Below are positions 57,643-64,000 of a DNA stretch of 64,000 nucleotides, piece after piece (position 1 is the first letter of the stretch; each line of letters starts with the position of its first letter). Location: NCBI RefSeq assembly GCF_900091455.1, contig NZ_LT607412.1, positions 1,302,001-1,366,000 of the forward strand, in the 5' to 3' direction. Source of the stretch: Micromonospora coriariae. GTDB taxonomy: Bacteria; Actinomycetota; Actinomycetes; Mycobacteriales; Micromonosporaceae. The notes under the pieces were generated by a model that saw nothing but the letters and a program-made list of their open reading frames with translations, ran no database searches and was not told the origin of the DNA. The translations under genes and the position numbers were made by a program.

Positions 57643-57705
57643 CGTTGATCATGAAGTTGTTGCCAGGACACGCCGAGTCCAGTGGCAATAACTTCATGAT
57701 CAACG
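57643..57705. repeat. 23-bp intergenic inverted repeat after the IclR gene
   Basis: The arms 57643-57665 and 57683-57705 match with one mismatch around a 17-base loop that forms a further GGAC/GTCC stem. Sequence GTTGATCATGAAGTT starts the left arm. It is 17 bases after the ndgR stop and likely terminates it. I recall this family as frequent between genes in Micromonospora. Confidence 0.75.
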
Positions 57706-57746
57706 GGGGCCGGGGGGCCGGGGCAGGGCGGGGTGGGGGGTACGGA

Positions 57747-57777
57747 AAGGCCCGTCTCGCGGAGCGAGACGGGCCTT
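57747..57777 (-). terminator. terminator of the distal tRNA-Glu
   Basis: AAGGCCCGTCTCG (57747-57759) pairs exactly with 57765-57777. It lies five bases past the tRNA 3' end on the minus strand. Confidence 0.75.
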
Positions 57778-57782
57778 GGTTG

Positions 57783-57855
57783 TAGCCCCGACCGGATTCG
57801 AACCGGCGCTACCGCCTTGAGAGGGCGGCGTCCTGGGCCACTAGACGACGGGGCC
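57783..57855 (-). tRNA. tRNA-Glu (CUC)
   Basis: A 73-base gene folding as a cloverleaf: acceptor GGCCCCG/CGGGGCT, anticodon stem CCGCC/GGCGG around loop CTCTCAA with anticodon CTC, T-arm loop TTCGAAT, and discriminator A. CCA is not encoded. It is identical to the copy at 58008-58080. Confidence 0.95.
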
Positions 57856-57969
57856 AGAACTTTCCTGCTTCACCGCCCTCGCGAGCGGTGCGGCTGTAGT
57901 CTAGCGACACCGTATCCGGAGGGCGGCACGGGGTGCGGGCCCGGCGTGGTGCGTGAGGCGGACACGAAA

Positions 57970-57998
57970 CAGCCCGCCTCACCAGGTGAGACGGGCTG
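57970..57998 (-). terminator. hairpin after the proximal tRNA-Glu
   Basis: CAGCCCGCCTCACC and GGTGAGACGGGCTG pair over 14 positions with one mismatch around a single A. It lies 10 bases past the 3' end of the tRNA at 58008-58080. Confidence 0.7.
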
Positions 57999-58007
57999 TG
58001 CACCGTG

Positions 58008-58080
58008 TAGCCCCGACCGGATTCGAACCGGCGCTACCGCCTTGAGAGGGCGGCGTCCTGGGCCACTAGACGACGGGGCC
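58008..58080 (-). tRNA. tRNA-Glu (CUC), second copy
   Basis: Base-for-base identical to the tRNA-Glu at 57783-57855, 152 bases away, each copy followed by its own terminator. The flanks have diverged apart from CCAGAAC at the 5' side. Confidence 0.95.
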
Positions 58081-58141
58081 AGAACCACTTACGCTCCTCC
58101 ACCCTCGCGGGCGGAGGAGCTGCACTCTACCAGAGACCACC

Positions 58142-58163
58142 CTCCGCCCCCGCAGAGGCGGAG
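58142..58163 (-). repeat. short inverted repeat between tRNA-Glu and tRNA-Gln
   Basis: CTCCGCC (58142-58148) pairs with GGCGGAG (58157-58163). Next to it lies a GGAGT/ACTCC repeat around TCGA. Purpose unknown; it may add to termination after tRNA-Gln. Confidence 0.4.
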
Positions 58164-58189
58164 TCGAACTCCGTCAGAATCCAGCGTCC

Positions 58190-58207
58190 GGGATTCTCGC
58201 GAATCCC
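58190..58207 (-). terminator. hairpin after tRNA-Gln
   Basis: GGGATTC and GAATCCC pair exactly around TCGC, seven bases past the tRNA-Gln 3' end. Confidence 0.6.
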
Positions 58208-58214
58208 AGCTGCG

Positions 58215-58286
58215 CTGGGGTACCAGGACTCGAACCTAGACTAACTGAACCAGAATCAGTCGGGCTGCCAATTACCCCATACCCCA
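58215..58286 (-). tRNA. tRNA-Gln (CUG)
   Basis: A 72-base gene: acceptor TGGGGTA/TACCCCA with the U1-A72 pair typical of tRNA-Gln, anticodon stem ACTGA/TCAGT around TTCTGGT with anticodon CTG, and T-loop TTCGAGT. CCA is not encoded. It lies with the two tRNA-Glu genes on one strand. Confidence 0.95.
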
Positions 58287-58394
58287 TTGGCCCCTTGCGG
58301 CGCCGGGAGTGAACATTACCCTCCCGGCGCCGGCAGGCCAAATCCGATCCCCCCGAACCGCCCGTGAGCAGCGGAAACAGGGGCATCGGACGGA

Positions 58395-59198
58395 TCAGGC
58401 GACGGGAACCACCGGGTTGGTGAGCTCGCCGATGCCCTCGATCCGCACGGTGACCGTATCCCCCTCGACGAGCGGGCTAACCCCTGCCGGCGTGCCGGTG
58501 AGCACCACGTCACCGGGCAGCAGCGTCATCACGTGCGAGATGTACGACACCAGGCCGGGCACGTCGAAGACCATGTCCTTCGTCCGGCCGAGCTGGCGTA
58601 CCTCCATCTCCTCCGGGTTGCGGCCCACCTCACACCGGATCTCCAGGTCCGAGACGTCCAGACCGGTGGTGATCCACGGACCGATCGGGCAGAAGGAGTC
58701 GAAGCCCTTGGCCCGGGCCCACTGCCCGTCCGAGCGCTGGAGATCACGGGCGGTGACGTCGTTGGCGCAGGTGTAGCCGAAGATGGCGCGCTCGGCGGCG
58801 GCCCGGTCGGCTCGGCGCGCCCCCGGCGCCCCGATCACCACCGCCAGCTCCGCCTCGTGCTCCACCTGCTTGGAGAAGATCGGCAGCCGGATCGCGTCCC
58901 GGGGACCGATCACCGAGGTCGACGGCTTGAGGAAGAGCAACGGCTCCTTGGGCACCTCGCTGCCGTGCTCGGCGGCGTGGTCGGCGTAGTTGCGACCCAC
59001 GCAGACCACCTTGCTGGGCAGGATCGGCGAAAGCAGCCGGACGTCGGACAGGGCCCAGCGGGCCCCACTGAAGGAGAGCTTGCCGAACGGGTGGCCTTCG
59101 ACCTCGGCGATGGTCAGACCCTGCGGCCCGGCCTCCGGCTCGCCCTCGACGACCCCGAACGACATTCCCTTGGCATGAGCGAAACGAGCGATACGCAC
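58395..59198 (-). CDS. fumarylacetoacetate hydrolase-family protein
   Basis: A 267-residue FAH-fold protein. The metal site is visible in HEAELAVVIG (the two Glu), with CVGRNYADHA before it, YTCANDVTARDLQ, and GDVVLTGTPAGVSPL near the end. Family members are acylpyruvases, oxaloacetate decarboxylases or hydratases; the substrate is not predictable. TAGATT (59210-59205) six bases before the GTG at 59198 supports a leaderless start. The gene lies between ndgR/tRNA genes and gltX in many actinobacteria, but gltX is not adjacent here. Confidence 0.9.
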   Translation of the reverse strand: MRIARFAHAKGMSFGVVEGEPEAGPQGLTIAEVEGHPFGKLSFSGARWALSDVRLLSPILPSKVVCVGRNYADHAAEHGSEVPKEPLLFLKPSTSVIGPRDAIRLPIFSKQVEHEAELAVVIGAPGARRADRAAAERAIFGYTCANDVTARDLQRSDGQWARAKGFDSFCPIGPWITTGLDVSDLEIRCEVGRNPEEMEVRQLGRTKDMVFDVPGLVSYISHVMTLLPGDVVLTGTPAGVSPLVEGDTVTVRIEGIGELTNPVVPVA

Positions 59199-59372
59199 CT
59201 GGCCAATCTAGCCCCGCCGAGGGGTTTACCGACCAGGACCGGCTGCCGGGTGTGCTCAAGCCGTCAGATCGGGGCACCTTAGCCGAGGCGGCGACGGCCC
59301 GGGCCGGCTTCCCGACTTCGTACCCGCACGGAGGCGGCCCGCCCCTAGCGTCGGCTCCGGAGGTTCGTTCGT

Positions 59373-60806
59373 ATGCCTGCATCGACACGACACCACAGAG
59401 CCCTCGCAGTGCTCGTGCACTGCCTCGGCATCCTCGCCGCCGTGCCGGCCCTGCCCGCGGCGGCCCCGGAGGCGTCGGCCACGCCACGACCACCGGCCGT
59501 CACGCCACAACCAACGGCGGCGCCGCCACGACCAGCGGCGGTCATGGCGCCACCGGTCGCCAGCACACCGCCGGCGGTGGCGGTGGCCGCGCGGGCACCC
59601 ACCGCGGAGCCCACGCCGCCGTCGGCGCCGCCAGCGGTGGCGCCACCCTCGCGGAAACCGGCGAAGACGCTCCCGCCCCCGGTCACGGTGGCGGTCGCGC
59701 CGGAGAACAGCCCCGCACCGAAGTACCGGATCCACGTCCGCAACGTGGGTAATTCGCCGGTCGACACGACGGTGCGCCAGGAGGTGCCGCCGGGCGCCTC
59801 GGCCACCTCGATCAGTTCCGGCGGGCGGGCCACCCGCGCCGGCGGGTCCGCCTCCGAGGTGACCTGGCGGTTGAGGCTGCCCGCGCACAGCAGCGCCACG
59901 CTGGGCACGGCTCTCACCGCGACCGCGCCGGGTCAACCGTTGACCGCGCCGGCCTGCGCGTTCACCAGCGACGGCAGCCGGCCGTACGACTGCGCCACAG
60001 CCACCTGGCAGGCGGCGGCGACACCGGCGGCCGAGGTCACCGAGGCGCCGACCTGGCGGCGGATTCCGGTGCTGCTGGCCGGGCTGGCCGTCCTGCTGCT
60101 GCTCTGCGCCGGTGCGTTCTGGGTGTGGCGTCGCCGGCGGCGTGGGCCCCGGGTGACGGCCGCCGCCCTCGCCGCCGACGGGGCGCCCGACGCCGGGCGC
60201 GGGACGGTCTATCCGCGTCCGTCCGCCCCGAGCCCGGCGAGGCGTCGGCGTACCCCACCCGTCTGGCTGCTGGTCACCGGAGCGGTTGTCATGCTGGCCG
60301 GCGTGCTCGGCGCCGCCGGCTGGACCGCGACCCGCCAGGTCGCGTCGATCGACACCCAGAAGCAGCCGACCAGCGGCGCGTGGATGGGCACCGCGGTGTC
60401 CGGCCCGGTCGGTATGCCGCTGCGCGAGTCGGCGTTCGAGTTCACCGTGTACCGGATGTCCTGCGGTGCGGCCGGCACCGCCGGGCCGGCCGACGGTGGC
60501 GGTGCCGCGCCGGCCGCGGGTCGACGGTGCCAGGCCACTGTCGGTGTGCGCAACGTCACCGGCGATCAGCAGCCCTGGCACGGCCAGATGCAACGCGCCT
60601 ACCTGCCGGGCGGGCGCTGGGTGAGCACCGACGAGCCGGCCACCCGGGCGGCCAACCTGGGTCGGGACGTCTTCGCCGATCCCGTGGCCGCGGGTAGCCG
60701 GGTGGTGCTCCCGCTGGTCTTCAGCGTCGACGGGCGGGACCCGCCCCGGCAGCTGGAGCTGCGCAGCGGGGTGTTCTCCGCCGGCGTGCGGGTGGATATG
60801 CCCTGA
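59373..60806 (+). CDS. secreted/membrane protein with repeat-like domain, function unknown
   Basis: A 477-residue protein: signal peptide ending near residue 35, a long Pro/Ala/Thr linker to about 110, then a beta-rich domain (KYRIHVRNVGNSPVDTTVRQ) of the DUF11-like type found in envelope proteins. Two membrane segments follow at about 228-248 and 293-313, and the last 160 residues form another extracytoplasmic domain with several cysteines. I do not recognise a function. It starts alone, divergent from the FAH gene. Confidence 0.75.
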   Translation: MPASTRHHRALAVLVHCLGILAAVPALPAAAPEASATPRPPAVTPQPTAAPPRPAAVMAPPVASTPPAVAVAARAPTAEPTPPSAPPAVAPPSRKPAKTLPPPVTVAVAPENSPAPKYRIHVRNVGNSPVDTTVRQEVPPGASATSISSGGRATRAGGSASEVTWRLRLPAHSSATLGTALTATAPGQPLTAPACAFTSDGSRPYDCATATWQAAATPAAEVTEAPTWRRIPVLLAGLAVLLLLCAGAFWVWRRRRRGPRVTAAALAADGAPDAGRGTVYPRPSAPSPARRRRTPPVWLLVTGAVVMLAGVLGAAGWTATRQVASIDTQKQPTSGAWMGTAVSGPVGMPLRESAFEFTVYRMSCGAAGTAGPADGGGAAPAAGRRCQATVGVRNVTGDQQPWHGQMQRAYLPGGRWVSTDEPATRAANLGRDVFADPVAAGSRVVLPLVFSVDGRDPPRQLELRSGVFSAGVRVDMP

Positions 60807-60840
60807 CCGGCGGGCGGGCGGCGGTCGTACCCTGGGGTCC

Positions 60841-61707
60841 GTGACCGCCGCCCTCGCCCCCGCCGTGCTCGACGTGGCGGCCTGGCAGGCCCGCCGCCGG
60901 GCCCACGAGGAGCGGGTGGACGCCTGGCTGACCCCGCACCTGGCCCGTCGGCGCCGCGGCGAGCGGCACCCGGTGGCCGACTTCCTCTTCACCTACTACT
61001 CGCACCGTCCGGCCCAGCTGCGTCGGTGGCATCCGGGCGCGGGGGTCGAGCTGCGCGGCGCGGATCCGGCCGATTTCGGCCGGGACTACCGCGCCACCAC
61101 CGTCGGGGTCACCCTCGACACCGATGCGGTACGCGCGCGGCGCGGCGACTCGATCGGCTGGATCCGCTCGCTGCTGACGGCCACCGCCGGGCGGACGCCG
61201 CATTTCGGCTGCTTCGGGATGCACGAGTGGGCGATGGTCTACCGGCAGACCCGCGAGGAGCTGCGGCACAACGCCTGGCCGTTGCGGCTGGACCCGGAGC
61301 GGACCGCCGCGATCGTCGAGGAGCGGGGCGTACGGTGCAGCCACTTCGACGCGTTTCGCTTCTTCACGCCACCGGCCCGGCCGTTGAACGTGCTCACCCC
61401 GACCCGGGAGACCCAGCACGCGCACGAGCAGCCGGGCTGCCTGCACGCCAACATGGACCTCTACAAGTGGGCGTACAAGCTGTCGCCACTGCTGCCCTCG
61501 GAGCTCGTCGCGGACTGCTTCGAGCTGGCCCGGGAGATCCGCACCCTGGACATGCGGGCCTCCCCGTACGACCTGGCGGCGCTCGGTCATCCGCCGGTAC
61601 TGGTGGAGACGCCGGAGGGCCGGGCGGAGTACGCCGCCGCGCAGCGCGGCTTCGCCGACCGGGCCGCCGTGCTACGCGTCCGGCTGCTCGCCGCCGTGCC
61701 AGCCTGA
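60841..61707 (+). CDS. conserved actinobacterial protein, often annotated 3-methyladenine DNA glycosylase
   Basis: A 288-residue protein of a family widely labelled 3-methyladenine DNA glycosylase in actinobacteria. Conserved blocks include RGERHPVADFLFTYYSHRPAQL, cut here to landmarks, FGCFGMHEWAMVYRQ, HFDAFRFFTPPARPLN and QPGCLHANMDLYKWAYKL. I see no helix-hairpin-helix or AAG-type active site, so the label may be wrong. TACCCT (60828-60833) seven bases before the GTG supports leaderless translation. Confidence 0.75.
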   Translation: MTAALAPAVLDVAAWQARRRAHEERVDAWLTPHLARRRRGERHPVADFLFTYYSHRPAQLRRWHPGAGVELRGADPADFGRDYRATTVGVTLDTDAVRARRGDSIGWIRSLLTATAGRTPHFGCFGMHEWAMVYRQTREELRHNAWPLRLDPERTAAIVEERGVRCSHFDAFRFFTPPARPLNVLTPTRETQHAHEQPGCLHANMDLYKWAYKLSPLLPSELVADCFELAREIRTLDMRASPYDLAALGHPPVLVETPEGRAEYAAAQRGFADRAAVLRVRLLAAVPA

Positions 61708-61748
61708 CCGGCTCGCCGCCTTGCCGGCCTGATCCGGGAGCGACCGAC

Positions 61749-62345
61749 TCAGCTTTCCCGGCGGGTACGCAGGCCGTCGACGAGCAGCGCGACCACCGCC
61801 GCCATGTCCTCGTCGAGGCCCGGCTCGCTCCACTCGGTGCGGTGGGACGGGTGGTGGAAGCGGGCGGTGGCCTGCAACAGCGCCCGGCCGGCGACCGCCG
61901 GGTCGGGCACGCTGAACTCGCCAGCCGCCACCCCGTCGGCGACGATCAGGCTGAGCTGGCCGGCGAGGACCTCCAGGTGGTTGGCGACCGCACCCTCGGA
62001 GAGGGTGGCGAGCTGGTGGAAGTTGTCGAACAGCTCCGGGTCCTCGCGGGCCATCCGGCGCTTGGTGCCGCTCAGCTCGGCGAGCCACCGGCGCAGCCGC
62101 TGCGGGGCCGGGCCGGGGCCGGTGGCCACCTCGATCAGCGGGGTGGAGACCCGGGCCAGCCAGCGTTCGGCGACCGCCTCGCGCAGCGCGGTCTTGCTGG
62201 CGAAGTGCCGGTAGACACTGCCGTGGCTGACGCCCAGCGCGCGGGCGACGTCCAGCACTGTGGCCTTGGCCGGGCCGTACCGGCGCAGCACCTCCTCGGC
62301 GGTGTCGAGGATGCGGTCTGCCGTCAGGGCGGTGGCGTCGCTCAT
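61749..62345 (-). CDS. TetR-family repressor
   Basis: A 198-residue TetR protein. The helix-turn-helix is ATVLDVARALGVSHGSVYRHFASK at about 30-53, followed by the usual helical ligand domain. The ATG at 62345 is preferred to a longer start because it begins the normal-length N-terminus. It lies 73 bases downstream of the aldo/keto reductase on the same strand, and the palindrome upstream of that gene is the probable operator, giving a repressor-operator-enzyme unit. Confidence 0.92.
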   Translation of the reverse strand: MSDATALTADRILDTAEEVLRRYGPAKATVLDVARALGVSHGSVYRHFASKTALREAVAERWLARVSTPLIEVATGPGPAPQRLRRWLAELSGTKRRMAREDPELFDNFHQLATLSEGAVANHLEVLAGQLSLIVADGVAAGEFSVPDPAVAGRALLQATARFHHPSHRTEWSEPGLDEDMAAVVALLVDGLRTRRES

Positions 62346-62418
62346 TGCTCCAGCCTCCCTGACCGCGCGGACGGCCGTGGCGCGGCCCCCGGCCGGCGGT
62401 CGCGCCACGGCCGGGCGG

Positions 62419-63417
62419 TCATGCCCGCTCGCTGTCCAGGTGCGCCATCTGCGCCTCGTCGTAGCGGGCGCCGGCGGCCGCGCCGGCCGGGACGGCGGTC
62501 TCGATCGCGGCCAGGTCCGCCTCGGTCAGGGTGATCGCGGCCGCGCCCAGCGCCTCGGTCAGCCGGTCCCGACGACGGGCGCCGATCAGGGGCACGATGC
62601 TCTCGCCCCGGGCGAGCACCCAGGCGATGGCGATCTGCGCCACGGTGACGCCGCGGGCCTCGGCGATGGCGCGCAGGGCGTCCACCAGGGCGAGGTTGCG
62701 GTCCAGGTTGGCGCCGGCGAACCGGGGCAGGTGACTGCGGAAGTCGGTGCCGGCGGTCTCCCGCTGCGCCGTCCAGTGGCCGCTGATCAGGCCCCGGGAC
62801 AGCACCCCGTAGGCGGTGATGCCAACGCCCAGCTCACGCGCCGTCGGCAGGACCTCGGCCTCGGGGCCGCGGGAGATCAGCGAGTACTCGATCTGGAGGT
62901 CGGTGATCGGGTGCACGGCGTGCGCCCGGCGCAGCGTCTCGGCGTTCACCTCGGACAGGCCGATGTGCCGGACGTGGCCGGCCTTGACCAGCTCGGCGAT
63001 GGTGCCCACCACGTCCTCGACGGGCACGTCCGGGGTGAGCCGGGCGGGGCGGTAGATGTCGACGTGGTCGGTGCCGAGCCGGCGCAGGGTGTACGCCAGG
63101 AAGTTCTTGATCGCGACGGGTCGGACGTCGACGCCGTTCCAGCCGCCCTCGGCGTCGCGCAGTGCGCCGAACTTGACGCTGATGACGGCGTCGTCCCGGT
63201 TGCGACCGCGCAGCGCCTCGCGCAGCAGCAGCTCGTTGTGCCCCATGCCGTAGAAGTCGCCGGTGTCGAGCAGGGTGAGACCGGCGTCCAGGGCGGCGTG
63301 GATGGTCGCGATGCTCTCGGCCTCGTCGGCGGTGCCGTAGAGGTCGGACATGCCCATCAGGCCGAGCCCGAGCGCGGCGACGGTGGGGCCGGTGGTGCCG
63401 AGGTTGCGGGTTTCCAT
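62419..63417 (-). CDS. aldo/keto reductase-family protein
   Basis: A 332-residue (alpha/beta)8 reductase. Of the catalytic tetrad, D51 and Y56 in LLDTGDFYG and K82 in ISVKFG are present, but the histidine expected in the LYYQH-type segment is replaced: IYRPAR puts Ala125 there. The NADPH-binding end with GARRRDRL is intact. Related sequences with the same change exist to my memory, so this is a subgroup trait. SD AGGAG precedes the ATG at 63417. Confidence 0.9.
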   Translation of the reverse strand: METRNLGTTGPTVAALGLGLMGMSDLYGTADEAESIATIHAALDAGLTLLDTGDFYGMGHNELLLREALRGRNRDDAVISVKFGALRDAEGGWNGVDVRPVAIKNFLAYTLRRLGTDHVDIYRPARLTPDVPVEDVVGTIAELVKAGHVRHIGLSEVNAETLRRAHAVHPITDLQIEYSLISRGPEAEVLPTARELGVGITAYGVLSRGLISGHWTAQRETAGTDFRSHLPRFAGANLDRNLALVDALRAIAEARGVTVAQIAIAWVLARGESIVPLIGARRRDRLTEALGAAAITLTEADLAAIETAVPAGAAAGARYDEAQMAHLDSERA

Positions 63418-63460
63418 GGGTCTTCCTCTCCTGGGGTGACCCGTTGAGCGTACATCCTTC

Positions 63461-63488
63461 GGCTGACAGATTCCAGATTCTGTCAGCC
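63461..63488. promoter_or_regulatory. TetR-type operator upstream of the reductase gene
   Basis: GGCTGACAGA (63461-63470) and its exact complement (63479-63488) flank eight bases. Ten-base arms at this spacing fit a TetR-family site, 44-71 bases before the reductase start and in the gap after the monooxygenase gene. Confidence 0.75.
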
Positions 63489-63511
63489 AGGGGCTGGCCC
63501 GTCGCCCGTTG

Positions 63512-64000
<489 letters not shown>

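Noticed and set aside
58157..58185. A GGAGTTCGACTCC segment looking like a tRNA T-arm fragment near tRNA-Gln
   Set aside because: With a seven-base T-loop the second and third stem pairs mismatch; it folds only as a short plain hairpin, with no acceptor or anticodon arm nearby.
58287..59372. Expected gltX next to the FAH gene and tRNA-Glu/Gln cluster
   Set aside because: Absence at this exact spot is no evidence of loss; gltX may lie elsewhere in the genome.

Overview
This is chromosomal DNA from a high-GC actinobacterium. The GC-rich third codon positions, the many GTG starts, the gene order and several palindromic intergenic repeats all point to the Micromonosporaceae, probably Micromonospora or a close relative. 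Nearly the whole window is conserved core chromosome. I see no rRNA, CRISPR array, prophage or biosynthetic gene cluster.

Layout from left to right. (1) 1-6711, minus strand: the nitrogen operon amtB-glnB-glnD, with a near-consensus GlnR box upstream, then ftsY with a small kinase-fold gene. (2) 6795-11881, plus strand: an accessory block (PhoD-like phosphatase, MarR regulator, DHA2 efflux pump, universal stress protein, DinB-like protein) that separates ftsY from smc. (3) 11969-16767, minus: a HAD phosphatase coupled to smc, and a 64-residue coiled-coil protein. (4) 17138-22664: a second accessory block with a CAP-domain protein, a GH114-like lipoprotein, an intact IS5-family element and an MMPL exporter. 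(5) 22896-28527, minus: mutM, rnc, plsX, rpmF, a DUF177 gene, a sepIVA-like gene, coaD and rsmD. (6) 28833-36108: an LPXTG surface protein, recG with a DhaL-domain gene, rpmB, an ATP-grasp enzyme and a GNAT enzyme. (7) 36138-39308: thiL, a stand-alone RAM-domain gene, a DUF3515 gene and ddl. (8) 39497-43079: a small ORF, an XRE/DUF5753 plus DUF397 pair, a ROK protein and a PrmC-like methyltransferase. (9) 43226-51935: a trans-sulfuration enzyme, gpsA, plsC, cofC, a CSD-like protein, then a polyphosphate operon (ppk, CYTH-CHAD, Nudix-phosphatase) behind a candidate PHO box. (10) 51955-58286: a membrane-anchored nuclease/phosphatase-fold protein, HU with a basic tail, leuD-leuC divergent from an NdgR-like IclR regulator, and tRNA-Glu, tRNA-Glu and tRNA-Gln. 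(11) 58395-64000: an FAH-family protein, two conserved actinobacterial genes, and an aldo/keto reductase-TetR pair with a clear operator, ending inside an FAD monooxygenase.

Themes. Nitrogen supply (GlnR box, AmtB, GlnB, GlnD) and phosphate storage (PHO box, Ppk, CHAD, Nudix) each have a visible regulatory site. Replication, repair and translation genes sit in tightly overlapping minus-strand operons. At least thirteen genes have a TANNNT or CAGGAT hexamer ending 6-7 bases before the start codon, the signature of leaderless mRNA. Convergent gene ends are usually marked by palindromes, and the IS5 element has landed inside one of them. I found no clearly novel multi-gene system. The most unusual items are a structured leader before the NAPY-motif methyltransferase, a reductase lacking its catalytic His, a ROK protein with an altered zinc site, and a 15-bp inverted repeat covering the glnD start.
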